Part shown: one piece after another, positions 53,001-64,000 of the stretch | Layout: every line of letters begins with the position of its first letter | Position numbering within the stretch: position 1 is the first letter of the stretch | NCBI RefSeq assembly: GCF_001665785.1 | Contig: NZ_LZSO01000012.1 | Coordinates: 372,001 to 436,000, forward strand | From: Mycolicibacterium peregrinum | Lineage (GTDB): Bacteria; Actinomycetota; Actinomycetes; Mycobacteriales; Mycobacteriaceae | DNA length: 64,000 bases | Reading direction: 5' to 3' | Program-made: the position numbers and the translations under genes | Notes under the pieces: model-generated | Seen by the model: the letters and a program-made list of their open reading frames with translations, nothing else | What the model was told of the DNA's origin: nothing | Databases searched by the model: none

Positions 53001-54254
53001 TCAGTACTTTCCGAAGGCGAGCGCGACGTTGTGCCCACCGAATCCGAACGAATTGTTGATGGCGTACTTGAAGTCGCCTTGCCGCGGCTCACCGGCCACC
53101 ACGTCCAGATCGATCTCTGGATCGAGGTTGCGCAAGTTGAGCGTCGGAGGAATGACGCCGTCTCGCAGCGCCAAAACCGTCAGGATGGACTCCACCGCAC
53201 CGACCGCACCGACCGAATGGCCGAGCGCGGACTTGGGCGCGTAGACCGCGGGCACGTGGCCGCCCATCGCATTGTTGATTGCTTTCCCCTCGGCCACATC
53301 GCCGACGCTGGTGCCGGTGGCATGCGCGTTGATGTGGTCGATGTCTGAGGGCTGCAGACCCGCCAACTGGATGGCCCGGGTCATGGCATAACCGGCCTGC
53401 TCACCGTTGGGGTCCGGCGCCACGATGTGGTAGCCGTCGGAGGTCACGCTCGCCCCCATGAGGCGGCCGAGGATGTTGGCGCCACGAGCTTTGGCGTGCT
53501 CCTCGGTCTCGATGACCATCAGTGCACCGCCTTCGCCGAAGACGAATCCGTTGCGATCCTTGTCGAACGGCCGACAGGCACCCTGCGGGTCGTCGTTGGT
53601 ATTGGACAGCACGATGCGCATCTGAGCGAAGCCGGCGATCGGCACGGCTTCGATCTTGGTCTCGACACCACCGCAGATCGCGATGTCGGCTTCGCCGAGC
53701 ACGATCTGGCGCCAGGCGTTGGCGATCGCCTCGGACCCCGAAGCGCAGGCCGAGATCGAGGTGGAGACCCCGGCTTTGGCCTTGCGATCGAGCCCGACGG
53801 CGGCCGCTGCGCCGTTGGGCATGTACATCTGCACCACCAGCGGCGACACAGCGCGCAATCCCTTGGTTCGCATGCCGTCGTAGGCGAACACCAGCTCCTC
53901 GGAGGAGCCCATGCCCGTGCCGATCGACACCATGAGCCGTCGGGTATCGACCTCCGGGGAGCCAGCGTTGGCCCAGACCCGGCGGCCGATCACCGTCGAC
54001 ATCTTCTGCAAATATGACAGCCGGCGCAGTTCGACCCGCGTCAGCTCGTGATCGAAGTCCTCCAGGAGATGGCCGCCGATGCGAACCGGCAGGTCGTACT
54101 CCTCGACGAACGAGTCGGTGAGCGTGCGGATGCCACTCTGCCCGTCGAGCAGCTTCTTCCAAGTGCTTTCAGCATCGGTTGCCAGCGCCGTTGACATGGC
54201 TACGCCGGTGACAACCACATTGGGAAAACCATTCCCCGTGGACAATCCCGCCAT
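53001..54254 (-). CDS. kasB: Beta-ketoacyl-ACP synthase KasB
   Basis: A 417-residue condensing enzyme with catalytic Cys170 (SACASGSEA), His311 ([11 protein letters not shown]), Lys341 and His346 ([10 protein letters not shown]). KasB extends mycolate meromycolate chains to full length. The ATG at 54254 gives 417 residues; an upstream in-frame ATG at 54281 is the alternative. It is 75 bases downstream of kasA and its last 75 bases closely resemble the end of kasA. Confidence 0.92.
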   Translation of the reverse strand: MAGLSTGNGFPNVVVTGVAMSTALATDAESTWKKLLDGQSGIRTLTDSFVEEYDLPVRIGGHLLEDFDHELTRVELRRLSYLQKMSTVIGRRVWANAGSPEVDTRRLMVSIGTGMGSSEELVFAYDGMRTKGLRAVSPLVVQMYMPNGAAAAVGLDRKAKAGVSTSISACASGSEAIANAWRQIVLGEADIAICGGVETKIEAVPIAGFAQMRIVLSNTNDDPQGACRPFDKDRNGFVFGEGGALMVIETEEHAKARGANILGRLMGASVTSDGYHIVAPDPNGEQAGYAMTRAIQLAGLQPSDIDHINAHATGTSVGDVAEGKAINNAMGGHVPAVYAPKSALGHSVGAVGAVESILTVLALRDGVIPPTLNLRNLDPEIDLDVVAGEPRQGDFKYAINNSFGFGGHNVALAFGKY

Positions 54255-54312
54255 ATTTACGGAGTTCTTCCTTCCGTGCATTCCCTCGGTGTTTACCCTC
54301 GGGGTTACCTAC

Positions 54313-54326
54313 CGGGCGTCTGCCCG
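54313..54326. other. Small hairpin between kasA and kasB
   Basis: CGGGC-N4-GCCCG lies just after the kasA stop and about 60 bases before kasB. It may protect the kasA end of the message or slightly weaken read-through. It has no T-run. Confidence 0.3.
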
Positions 54327-54329
54327 TCC

Positions 54330-55580
54330 TCAGTACTTCCCAAAGGCCAGAGCCACATTGTGGCCACCGAACCCGAACGAGTTGTTGATGGCGTACTTGT
54401 AGTCGCCATAACGAGGCTCGCCCGCAACCACATCGAGATTGATCTCGGGATCCGGTGTCTCGTAGTTGAGCGTCGGGGGGATCACCCCGTCCCGCAACGC
54501 GAGCACCGTCAACACCGACTCGAGGGCACCGACGGCACCGATCGAGTGACCGAGGGCCGACTTCGGCGCGTACACCGCAGCATCCTGACATCCGGCAACC
54601 CGGATGGCATTGGCTTCGGCGGTGTCACCGATCGGGGTTGCCGTGCCATGGGCATTGACATGCTCAATGTCCTTGGCTTCCAGGCCGGCGGTTTCCAGTG
54701 CCCGCTTCATCGCGGCACCAGCCCGTACGCCGTTGTCCGCCGGAGCGACCATGTGGAAGGCGTCCGAGGTGATGCCGGCACCCATCAGGCGGGCCAGCGG
54801 CTTGGCGCCACGAGCCAGGGCATGCTCCTCGGTCTCGATGATCATCATCGCGCCGGCCTCGCCGAACACGAAGCCATCGCGATCCTTGTCGAACGGCCTG
54901 GACGCACCCGCGGGATCGTCGTTGCGGGTCGACATGGCGCGCATCATCGAGAACGCTGCGATCGGCAGGGCCTCGATACCGCCTTCCACACCACCGACGA
55001 CGGCGAAGTCCGCGTCACCCATCACGATCTGACGCCAGCCGTGGGCGATGGCCTCAGAGCCCGACGAGCACGCCGACACCGGGGTGATGACCCCGGCACG
55101 GGCGCCCAGCTCCAGGCCGGCGACCGCGGCCGCACCGTTGGGCATGATCATCTGAACCGCGAGCGGGCTGACCTTGCGGATCCCGCCCTCGTTCATCGCG
55201 TCGTAGGTCTCGACGATCTTCTCGCCACCGCCGAGACCGGTCCCGATCACGACCGCGAAACGATCAGGATCGACCTCGGGCGCACCCGCGTTCTTCCATA
55301 GCCGGCGGGCCAGCACCAGAGACATGCGCTGCACGTAGGAATTACGGCGCAACTCGATGCGGGTGAGGTGACTGTCGATGTCGTCGACGAGGTGACCACC
55401 GATACGCACCGGAAGGTCCCACTTGGTGACGAAGTCGTCGGTCAACTCACGGATGCCGCTTTCTCCGGCCAGGAGGCCCTTCCACGTGCTCTCGATGTCA
55501 GCAGCGAGCGCCGTGGTGGCCTCCACGGCAGTCACCACGACGTTCGGGAAGCCTCCGTTAGCAGTGGAAGGTTTTGTCAT
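54330..55580 (-). CDS. kasA: Beta-ketoacyl-ACP synthase KasA
   Basis: A 416-residue condensing enzyme, the same length as M. tuberculosis KasA, with catalytic Cys171 (SACSSGSEA), His311 and His345. It is the essential first elongation enzyme of FAS-II and the target of thiolactomycin. Its ATG overlaps the acpM stop (ATGA), so it is coupled to the acyl carrier protein. Confidence 0.94.
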   Translation of the reverse strand: MTKPSTANGGFPNVVVTAVEATTALAADIESTWKGLLAGESGIRELTDDFVTKWDLPVRIGGHLVDDIDSHLTRIELRRNSYVQRMSLVLARRLWKNAGAPEVDPDRFAVVIGTGLGGGEKIVETYDAMNEGGIRKVSPLAVQMIMPNGAAAVAGLELGARAGVITPVSACSSGSEAIAHGWRQIVMGDADFAVVGGVEGGIEALPIAAFSMMRAMSTRNDDPAGASRPFDKDRDGFVFGEAGAMMIIETEEHALARGAKPLARLMGAGITSDAFHMVAPADNGVRAGAAMKRALETAGLEAKDIEHVNAHGTATPIGDTAEANAIRVAGCQDAAVYAPKSALGHSIGAVGALESVLTVLALRDGVIPPTLNYETPDPEINLDVVAGEPRYGDYKYAINNSFGFGGHNVALAFGKY

Positions 55581-55873
55581 TCCGAGCCAAACTTCTCGCG
55601 CAGGGCGGCGGCGGCCTCGGGGTTCTCTTCTTCGAGCTTCTGGATGTAGGAGACCACGTCACCGACGGTGCGCAGGCCGGCCAGATCCTCGTCGGGGATC
55701 TTCACGCCGTACTTGTCCTCGGTCTGCACGGCGATCTCGACCATCGACAGCGAGTCGATGTCCAGGTCGTCGACGAAGCTCTTCTCGGGGGTCACCTCAG
55801 ACGGCTCGATGCCGGTGACCTCTTCGATGATCTCGGCGAGACCGGCGATGATTTCTTCTTGACTGGCGGCCAC
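55577..55873 (-). CDS. acpM: Meromycolate-extension acyl carrier protein AcpM
   Basis: A 98-residue acyl carrier protein. The phosphopantetheine site is Ser41 in DIDSLSMVE. It matches AcpM closely up to about residue 95, but it lacks the long C-terminal tail of the 115-residue M. tuberculosis protein. It starts at a GTG after AAGGAG. It carries growing meromycolate chains in FAS-II. Confidence 0.92.
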   Translation of the reverse strand: MAASQEEIIAGLAEIIEEVTGIEPSEVTPEKSFVDDLDIDSLSMVEIAVQTEDKYGVKIPDEDLAGLRTVGDVVSYIQKLEEENPEAAAALREKFGSE

Positions 55874-55899
55874 AATGGCTCCTTCTTGTTGTTGACAGC

Positions 55900-55915
55900 C
55901 CTCCGGGTGCGGAGG
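55900..55915. other. Hairpin in the fabD-acpM spacer
   Basis: CCTCCG-N4-CGGAGG sits in the 88-base spacer, about 27 bases before the acpM start. It may act as a processing or stability element that lets the abundant AcpM be made separately from FabD. This is only a suggestion. Confidence 0.35.
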
Positions 55916-55961
55916 ACATACGGGACGTTCGGTTGATGCTGCTATTCAGTTGTCGCAGGAC

Positions 55962-56894
55962 TTACAGCTCGTCCAGCCCATCCAGGTCTGCAGGGGTCTT
56001 GACCGCGCGCGTCGGTGTGCCCTTGAGTTCACGCTTCGCGATGCCGACCAGGGTGCCCGCCGGCGGGAACTCGACGATCCCGGCGCGCTCGGCGCCCTGG
56101 AAGCGATCCCGCAGGGTGGCGGTGCACAGATCCCAGCGCACCGGCTTGGTCAGCTGGGACACCAGCTTCTCCATCGCGTCGGTGGCCGAGGCGACCGGCT
56201 GGCCGTCCGCGTTCGACAGAAGTGTCGCGGTGGGCTCTGTGGTCGTTACAGACTCGGCGGCGGCGGCGTAGCCCTCCAGCGCGGAGGCCATGTACTGGGT
56301 GTGGAATGCGCCTGCGGTGGCCAGCTGACGGACGCGGGCCTTGGCCGGCGGATCCTCGGCGAGCTTCTCCAGCGCCGCGATCGCGCCGGCGGCCACGATC
56401 TGGCCCGCGGCGTTGCGGTTGGCCGGGATGAGGTCGAGTGACTCCAGCCTGGCCAGCACCTCGGCCTCGTCGCCGCCGAGCACCGCGGACATACCGGTCG
56501 GCTCGACCGCGCAGGCCTTGGCCATCTCGGCGCCACGGGTGGCGGCCAGCTTGACCGCATCATCGGCGGAGATGACGCCGGCGATCGCGTAGGCCGCGAT
56601 CTCGCCGACGGAATGGCCCGCGACGATGGTCTCAGCGGTCTGGGGGAGACCGCGCTTGGCCAGTTCCTCATACGCCAGCAGGGTGGCGGCCACGACCAGC
56701 GGCTGGGTCACCGCGGTGTCGGTGATCTCCTCGGCGGTGGCGGTGGTTCCCAGGCGCGCCAGGTCCAGGCCGCTGATCTGCGACCACGTGGCGAGGCGAT
56801 CGGCCGCACCGGGCAACTCCAGCCAAGCGGAGAGCATGCCGGGCGTCTGCGATCCCTGTCCGGGGGCAAGCAATGCGAGCACGGGTTGAGGCAC
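55962..56894 (-). CDS. fabD: Malonyl-CoA:ACP transacylase FabD
   Basis: A 310-residue transacylase with the nucleophile Ser95 in GHSVGE and a catalytic histidine in GAFHTQYM. It loads malonyl onto AcpM. It starts at GTG 56894; another GTG four codons on is possible. It is the first gene of the FAS-II operon and its promoter bears the MabR-type palindrome. Confidence 0.92.
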   Translation of the reverse strand: MPQPVLALLAPGQGSQTPGMLSAWLELPGAADRLATWSQISGLDLARLGTTATAEEITDTAVTQPLVVAATLLAYEELAKRGLPQTAETIVAGHSVGEIAAYAIAGVISADDAVKLAATRGAEMAKACAVEPTGMSAVLGGDEAEVLARLESLDLIPANRNAAGQIVAAGAIAALEKLAEDPPAKARVRQLATAGAFHTQYMASALEGYAAAAESVTTTEPTATLLSNADGQPVASATDAMEKLVSQLTKPVRWDLCTATLRDRFQGAERAGIVEFPPAGTLVGIAKRELKGTPTRAVKTPADLDGLDEL

Positions 56895-56939
56895 GTCTTT
56901 AAGAGAACACTGTGAAGACGGTTTTGTGGGGTGTAAGAG

Positions 56940-56981
56940 ATTATGAACCTTGTCTTATGTTTTTGTAGGTTCCCTACAAAA
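56940..56981 (-). promoter_or_regulatory. fabD operon promoter with MabR-type palindrome
   Basis: A perfect inverted repeat TTTTGTAGG-N3-CCTACAAAA (56961-56981) lies upstream of fabD. On the minus strand a -10-like CATAAT (56940-56945) is placed so that the repeat covers the -35 zone. A separate half-site TTTTGTGGG is at 56922-56930. MabR is known to bind the fasII promoter, and this is the best candidate site. Confidence 0.6.
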
Positions 56982-57055
56982 GTGCATGTTATGCGACGTT
57001 CCCTATATCGCAGCGAAATCTGGCACAGGCCTCTCCGGTGGCGGGAGATTCAAGA

Positions 57056-58339
57056 TCAGGCCCGCTGCCGCGCGGAATGAGGCGGGCGAATCGCCGAGAT
57101 GGCGGCGCTACCACCATATGGCGTGCTCGGCTGGTATGCCTGTTTGCTCAACCTGCCGACCGTCGACGCAACACGCAGCACGTAGGCGTCCCGGGGGACA
57201 ACCGGATCGCGGCCGGTGAAGTCGCCGATCCGTTTGAGCCGGTAGCGCACCGTGTTTGGATGAACGAACAATTTGCGTGCACAAGCTTCTATGGCGCCCC
57301 CGGAATCGAGGAACGCGTCGAGCGTCTCCGTCAGCGCCGGGCCCGCGTCGGCCAATGGGCGCATGACCTCGGTTTCCAGTGCTGCGATCGCAGTCTCATC
57401 TCCCAACAGGGCCCGTTCGGGCAGAAGCTCGCGCGCTGACACCGGGCGGGGTGCGCCGGGCCAGCCGGCCACCGCATTCATGCCGGAGATCGCCTCGGTG
57501 GCGCTGCGGTACGCAGCCGTCAGTGCCGGGGACGTCGGCCCGACCACCACCGGGCCGTCGGCGAACACCGACAGCAGGTCGACGAGGAAGCGGTCGGTTG
57601 CTGACAGCGGGCCCGACACGATCGTCACCAGCCAGGTCCCGTGCACATCGGACAGTGCCGCCCGGTCATGGCGCTTCACGACGTCGTGGATATCGTCGCG
57701 GGCCAGATCCAGCCGGTCCGGCCGCGGCAGGCCGACGATCACCGTGGCCGGAGCGGTCGCGTCCCAGTTCAGTGCCGCCGCCTGGGACTGCAACTCGGGT
57801 CCGGTGTCCCCACGCACCACGGCGTCGACGACGTTGGCCTCCATCCGCAGATCCCAGGCCCCGCGGGCCTCGGCCTGGTCGGCATACGCGCTGGCCGCGG
57901 CGAACGCCAGGTCCCGGCTGTAGCGCAGGATGCCGGCGGTCAGTGCGTTCAGTTGCTCCTCGGATCGGGCCAGCATCGGCACCACCTCTTCGAAGAACTC
58001 CATCGAGGTCCGGACCATCTCGACCGACTGGCGTAGGGCGATCCGGCGCCGCAGGTCCTGTGGCACCACCTCGAAGGCCTGCGCGGTGTAGCTGACGTCG
58101 CTTTCCGGGTCGCGCATCCACTCGACGAAGTTCACGACCGCGGTCTGGACGACCAACTGCACGCTGGCGCGCTGCGATGCGTCGAGATCGGAGAAGAAGT
58201 CGAGGCGCTCGGCCATGGCGTGGACCGCCTCGGTGGCCAGCCTGCCGGAATACTGCTTCAACCGGCGCAGCGTCGACTCGGGCACGCTCTCAAGGACCTC
58301 GACGGTCGATTTGGGCGGCACGAACCGCTTGTCGGGCAT
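57056..58339 (-). CDS. mabR: MabR, regulator of the FAS-II operon
   Basis: A 427-residue regulator with a CdaR/PucR-type layout: a long N-terminal helical region, a GGDEF-like middle, and a C-terminal PucR helix-turn-helix (ACARKLFVHPNTVRYRLKRI near 362-381). It matches Rv2242 (MabR), which binds the fabD promoter and responds to long-chain acyl-CoA. The basic tail of about 30 residues is divergent. It is followed directly by the fabD promoter region. Confidence 0.85.
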   Translation of the reverse strand: MPDKRFVPPKSTVEVLESVPESTLRRLKQYSGRLATEAVHAMAERLDFFSDLDASQRASVQLVVQTAVVNFVEWMRDPESDVSYTAQAFEVVPQDLRRRIALRQSVEMVRTSMEFFEEVVPMLARSEEQLNALTAGILRYSRDLAFAAASAYADQAEARGAWDLRMEANVVDAVVRGDTGPELQSQAAALNWDATAPATVIVGLPRPDRLDLARDDIHDVVKRHDRAALSDVHGTWLVTIVSGPLSATDRFLVDLLSVFADGPVVVGPTSPALTAAYRSATEAISGMNAVAGWPGAPRPVSARELLPERALLGDETAIAALETEVMRPLADAGPALTETLDAFLDSGGAIEACARKLFVHPNTVRYRLKRIGDFTGRDPVVPRDAYVLRVASTVGRLSKQAYQPSTPYGGSAAISAIRPPHSARQRA

Positions 58340-58388
58340 TTCTAAAAGCTACGCCACTTTTCTGGTGGATTCCTCCAAGAGCTCTCTG

Positions 58389-58448
58389 GCGAGCAGACGC
58401 TCCGGTACCCGAAATCGCGTGATGAGGGGTACCGGAGCGTCTGCTCGC
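58389..58448. terminator. 22-bp perfect inverted repeat downstream of aceE
   Basis: Arms 58389-58410 and 58427-58448 are perfectly complementary over 22 bp around a 16-base loop; the core reads AGACGCTCCGGTACC. It lies 9 bases after the aceE stop and 50 bases before the mabR start, on the same strand as both. It is probably the aceE terminator; it may also be a repeat element found elsewhere in the genome. Confidence 0.5.
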
Positions 58449-58457
58449 GCGGAGAAA

Positions 58458-61247
<2,790 letters not shown>

Positions 61248-61392
61248 CTTCCGCTCCTTGTTAGGCGGTAACAACTGACAGTGCTTGTGGCACCTTCTAT
61301 CGTCCCCCCATCTTGCCGCCTCCGTGCCGCTGGGGGTGGGGGTGCGTAAGTTACCCATGAGTTGCTTTGTGAACCGGTAACGTCTGCAGATC

Positions 61393-61965
61393 GTGCCGGT
61401 TGATGGGCGATTTGGGGCAAAGGCGGGGATTGCCGCGCGCGCACTCGGCGGGGCCGCGGTGATCGCCATGGTCGTAGTGGGTTGCACGTCCATTACCGGC
61501 GGTACCGCAGAGGTCGATTCCGCCGCCGCCCCCGAATACCGGGCATCGGTGACGGCCTCGATCGAAGAGTCCTCGTTGAGCTCTGTGGCCCGCGAATCCG
61601 AACGCCAGGCCTCGCTGACCACGCGTGCCGTGCACACCGTGTGCGAGGACCTCAGTACCTCCGTCGTCGACGCGGTCAACGCGGTCAACGGCTACGTCGA
61701 GGCGGTCAACAGCGGGGGCGACACCGCGGCCAAGGCCGGCCCCGCGATCGACGGGCTCAACCGCAGCGCCGATCTGGTCGGTTCCGGCCTGTCCGACGCG
61801 CTGTCCCCGGATCTGCGCGCTGCCCTGACCGAGTGGATCGACTCGGCGAGAGCCCTCGTCACCGCCATTTCCGGCCATGTCGGCGCGGATCAGTTCAACG
61901 CGGCATCGGAGCGCTCGAACGCCGCGCGAGAGAACGCACTGACCAGATGCGACAAGGCCTACTGA
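61393..61965 (+). CDS. Lipoprotein of unknown function (Rv2240c-like)
   Basis: A 190-residue lipoprotein (VVGC, Cys31) with a long helical mature part that contains repeated Val/Asn/Ala heptads ([16 protein letters not shown]). It starts at a GTG and is divergent from aceE. No domain is recognised. Confidence 0.6.
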   Translation: MPVDGRFGAKAGIAARALGGAAVIAMVVVGCTSITGGTAEVDSAAAPEYRASVTASIEESSLSSVARESERQASLTTRAVHTVCEDLSTSVVDAVNAVNGYVEAVNSGGDTAAKAGPAIDGLNRSADLVGSGLSDALSPDLRAALTEWIDSARALVTAISGHVGADQFNAASERSNAARENALTRCDKAY

Positions 61966-62113
61966 CAGGTGAGCGGACAAACTCGCCCGCCGGACACCCG
62001 CACTGATGCCTCGTCGTGCGACGATAGATCGCAACACGCATCGCGCACGCGAATGAACAAGTGATGGGTCAAGTCTTGAGAGAGGCTCGAGAACAGGTTA
62101 AGGAGGACCGACG

Positions 62114-62551
62114 GTGGTCGCGGCGGGGACGGACTCAAGCCCGAACTACGCCCACATACTGGGCATCCAGAAGGATCAGATAGTCCAGGAACTGGGTTGG
62201 GACGAGGATAGCGACGACGACATCCGGGCCGATATCGAAGAAGCGTGCGGATCTGAGCTGGTCGATGAGGATTCGGACGAAGTAGTCGATGTCGTATTGC
62301 TCTGGTGGAGGGACGACGACGGGGATCTCGTCGACCGGCTGATGGATGCCATCACCCCACTCGCCGAGGACGGCGTGATCTGGGTGGTGACTCCCAAGAC
62401 CGGTAAACCCGGGCATGTGCAGCCTGCGGAGATCGCCGAATCGGCGCCGACGGCCGGTCTGATGCAGACCTCGTCGGCCAAGTTGGGGGATTGGACGGCG
62501 AGCCGGTTGGTGCAACCCAAGTCGAAGGCCGCGGGCAAGCGGGGGCCGTGA
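62114..62551 (+). CDS. DUF3052 protein (Rv2239c-like)
   Basis: A 145-residue acidic protein of the DUF3052 family, with LGIQKDQIVQELGWDEDSDDDIR near the N-terminus and a basic C-terminal tail. It starts at a GTG after GGAGGACC. It precedes ahpE as in M. tuberculosis. The function is unknown. Confidence 0.8.
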   Translation: MVAAGTDSSPNYAHILGIQKDQIVQELGWDEDSDDDIRADIEEACGSELVDEDSDEVVDVVLLWWRDDDGDLVDRLMDAITPLAEDGVIWVVTPKTGKPGHVQPAEIAESAPTAGLMQTSSAKLGDWTASRLVQPKSKAAGKRGP

Positions 62552-62579
62552 TGAGCGCTCGCGCGAAGAACAGACGGTA

Positions 62580-63041
62580 ATGCTCGCTGTCGGTGCCCCG
62601 GCGCCCGATTTCACGCTCCGGGACCAGAACGGCAGACCCGTCACCCTCAGCGCCTACCGCGGCGCCAAGGACGTGCTGCTGGTGTTCTTTCCGCTGGCGT
62701 TCACCAGTGTGTGTGAGGGCGAGCTCGGAGAGATCCGCGACAAGCTGCCGGTGTACGAGAACGACCACACCGTGACTCTGGCGATCTCGGTCGGCCCGCC
62801 GCCGACGCACAAGATCTGGTCCATCGAAAGTGGATTCACGTTCCCGGTGCTCGCGGATTTCTGGCCGCACGGCGCGGTCGCCCAGGCCTACGGCGTGTTC
62901 AACGACGAAGCCGGGTACCCCAACCGCGGCACGTTCGTCGTCGACAAGACCGGGAAGATCCGGTTCGCCGAGATGATGGACCCGGGGCAGGCACGGGATC
63001 AGGCGGTGTGGCGGGAGGCATTGGCGGCATTGCAGGCTTGA
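62580..63041 (+). CDS. ahpE: One-Cys peroxiredoxin AhpE
   Basis: A 153-residue peroxiredoxin, the length of M. tuberculosis AhpE, with peroxidatic Cys45 (TSVCEGE), and no resolving cysteine. The PTHKIW and FWPHGAV segments are typical. It reduces peroxides and peroxynitrite with mycothiol or mycoredoxin as partner. Confidence 0.87.
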   Translation: MLAVGAPAPDFTLRDQNGRPVTLSAYRGAKDVLLVFFPLAFTSVCEGELGEIRDKLPVYENDHTVTLAISVGPPPTHKIWSIESGFTFPVLADFWPHGAVAQAYGVFNDEAGYPNRGTFVVDKTGKIRFAEMMDPGQARDQAVWREALAALQA

Positions 63042-63082
63042 TTTCCGGTCACGCCCCTGCGGCGTGTACCGTGCCTGCGACG

Positions 63083-63157
63083 GGGCGCGTAGCTCAGTGG
63101 TAGAGCTCTGGTTTTACACACCAGCGGTCGGGGGTTCGAAACCCTCCGCGCCCACCA
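63083..63157 (+). tRNA. tRNA-Val (anticodon UAC)
   Basis: A complete cloverleaf: a 7-bp acceptor GGGCGCG/CGCGCCC, D stem GCTC/GAGC, anticodon stem CTGGT/ACCAG with loop TTTACAC (anticodon TAC at 63115-63117) and a T stem with GGTTCGA. The CCA end is encoded. It reads GUA codons for valine. Confidence 0.95.
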
Positions 63158-63160
63158 TTC

Positions 63161-63185
63161 AAAACCGCTGCTAGACAGTGGTTTT
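63161..63185 (+). terminator. Intrinsic terminator of tRNA-Val
   Basis: AAAACCGCTG, a five-base loop and CAGTGGTTTT form a 10-bp stem (one G-U pair) right after the tRNA, with a T4 end inside the stem. It is a good candidate for a rho-independent terminator. Confidence 0.7.
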
Positions 63186-63243
63186 GCGACTCGAATCGTC
63201 ACTCTCGCCGAACCCCCGCTAGGCCGAAAATAGCCCTACGAGG

Positions 63244-63927
63244 TCACGGTGGCGGCAAGCGCAGATCGCCCACCGTCAAGTCCTCCCGGTCGCCCCACTC
63301 GGGGAGCTGCCAAGGGACGTACCAGCCTGTGATGGGGTGGTCATCGGGTATGTCTGGGCTCTCCTGCAGAATCCCACCGCAGTGGCGCACCGCTCGCACC
63401 ACCTGAATCAGCCAGTACTCCTTGTTGAGCGTCTGCCATAGTTCTTGCTCGGTAACGGAGTCACGGTGTCGAGACTGCTGCGACCATTCCTCATCGCGCC
63501 AGCTCAGGCCCAGCGAGTCACCCCGACCCCGGCGTTGTTCGCCCTCGGCACCGAGCCGCATGAAGTGCAGCGTTCGGTTGGGTATCTCGCCCTCCACGTC
63601 TTCGAGGTACAGCATGTGCCCGAACTTGTGGCGGACGTTGCTCACCTCTTTAGCAAGGCGAGACCATTGGTCGTGCGGGTGCCGAATGCGGAGGCTAACG
63701 GCCAACTCGCGCAGTGTCTTTGCCAACTTGTCCGACCCGGCCCACTCGGTATCCGGCCCGGCGTCGGTGAAGCTGTTGAAGTTGACCTGCGCCCGCACCA
63801 GTTCCCACCCGCCGATCACCGTGAGCACCGTCCGCTCAAGGTTCTCCGATGGCTGCAGTATCTCGCGTTCGTCGTATCGGCGTCGTTGGTCTGTCACGTC
63901 GGGCAGCCTAGGCCTCGCTGGCGACAC
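63244..63927 (-). CDS. Protein of unknown function next to tRNA-Val
   Basis: A 227-residue acidic/Arg-rich protein without signal or membrane segments (WRDEEWSQQSRHRDSVTEQE, HKFGHMLYLEDVEGEIP). No family is recognised. It is not part of the conserved M. tuberculosis order at this spot, and it sits beyond the tRNA 3' end, a usual place for inserted DNA. The exact start is uncertain; GTG codons within the first 30 residues are alternatives. Confidence 0.55.
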   Translation of the reverse strand: MSPARPRLPDVTDQRRRYDEREILQPSENLERTVLTVIGGWELVRAQVNFNSFTDAGPDTEWAGSDKLAKTLRELAVSLRIRHPHDQWSRLAKEVSNVRHKFGHMLYLEDVEGEIPNRTLHFMRLGAEGEQRRGRGDSLGLSWRDEEWSQQSRHRDSVTEQELWQTLNKEYWLIQVVRAVRHCGGILQESPDIPDDHPITGWYVPWQLPEWGDREDLTVGDLRLPPP

Positions 63928-64000
63928 TCAGGGCGAGGTGTCGCCGACGCTGCGCGACCGACCGAGCAGCGCATCGCCCGCCGACGCCAGCGCGCCGTCG
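63928..64000 (-). CDS. 3' end of a gene entering from the right (partial)
   Basis: On the minus strand the frame from the right edge reads DGALASAGDALLGRSR and stops at 63928-63930. It is likely the last codons of a neighbouring gene. Too little is present to identify it. Confidence 0.3.
   Translation of the reverse strand, partial: DGALASAGDALLGRSRSVGDTSP

Overview
The window looks like chromosomal DNA of a mycobacterium, most likely an environmental rapid grower (Mycolicibacterium-like). It is GC-rich, uses many GTG and a few TTG starts, couples genes through ATGA/GTGA overlaps, and holds the mycolic-acid block aceE - mabR - fabD - acpM - kasA - kasB - accD6. Around that block lie homologues of the M. 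tuberculosis Rv2238c-Rv2264c neighbourhood (ahpE, DUF3052 protein, glpD, a TetR regulator, alkyl-DHAP-synthase-like oxidase, diacylglycerol kinase, DUF3145 protein, beta-lactamase-fold hydrolase, mscR, a beta-lactamase-fold metal hydrolase, Hsp70-like protein). The whole block runs in reverse relative to M. tuberculosis numbering. Species cannot be decided from the sequence. No rRNA, CRISPR array, insertion sequence or phage module was seen.

Layout. 1-4.9 kb: a tightly coupled catabolic operon (DUF1116 protein, glutamine-synthetase-type ligase, class I amidotransferase-type hydrolase, NCS1 permease) that begins left of the window. 4.9-6.3 kb: a DUF1918 protein, a small protein with a perfect Cys-x-x ladder, and an SDR. 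6.3-11.2 kb: a complete peptide-type ABC importer. 11.3-16.9 kb: secreted proteins, one with DUF4185, an SDR, a dihydrodipicolinate-reductase-like enzyme and a membrane-anchored Hsp70-like protein. 17.1-23.6 kb: a two-component system whose response regulator and kinase converge tail to tail. Each lies downstream of a COG4705-type membrane protein, and a small PASTA-like secreted protein and an EfeO lipoprotein follow. 24-29 kb: a wrecked cytochrome P450, an SDR-TetR pair with a perfect operator, an IlvX-like ThDP enzyme and a SABATH-type methyltransferase. 29.7-36.5 kb: a StyA-like monooxygenase, a GH5-like lipoprotein, mscR and its metal-hydrolase partner, and DUF3145. 36.5-43.5 kb: secreted and DUF4185 proteins, and a lipid-type accessory block (Baeyer-Villiger-like monooxygenase, SDR, TetR, HSL-family esterase). 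43.5-48.1 kb: glycerol and ether-lipid genes around a very short divergent promoter. 48.2-51.5 kb: aromatic hydroxylase, LysR and SDR. 51.5-61.2 kb: the FAS-II operon, MabR and pyruvate dehydrogenase E1. 61.4-64 kb: lipoprotein, DUF3052, AhpE, tRNA-Val and an unknown gene.

The most interesting part is 16.9-23.7 kb. Four copies of a 16-bp element made of two CTGA-type half-sites 11 bp apart (GCTGAAG-N4-RCTGA and one weaker copy) lie upstream of both COG4705 genes, the PASTA-like gene and efeO. An 11-bp direct repeat is what PhoB/PmrA/QseB-type response regulators bind, so the sequence suggests one small regulon run by the embedded two-component system. That regulon is an inference. Other points of note are the 12-step Cys-x-x protein, two long perfect inverted repeats (20 and 22 bp stems) at gene ends, a 17-bp divergent spacer with almost superimposed -10 boxes, and a perfect palindrome in the fabD promoter that fits MabR control.
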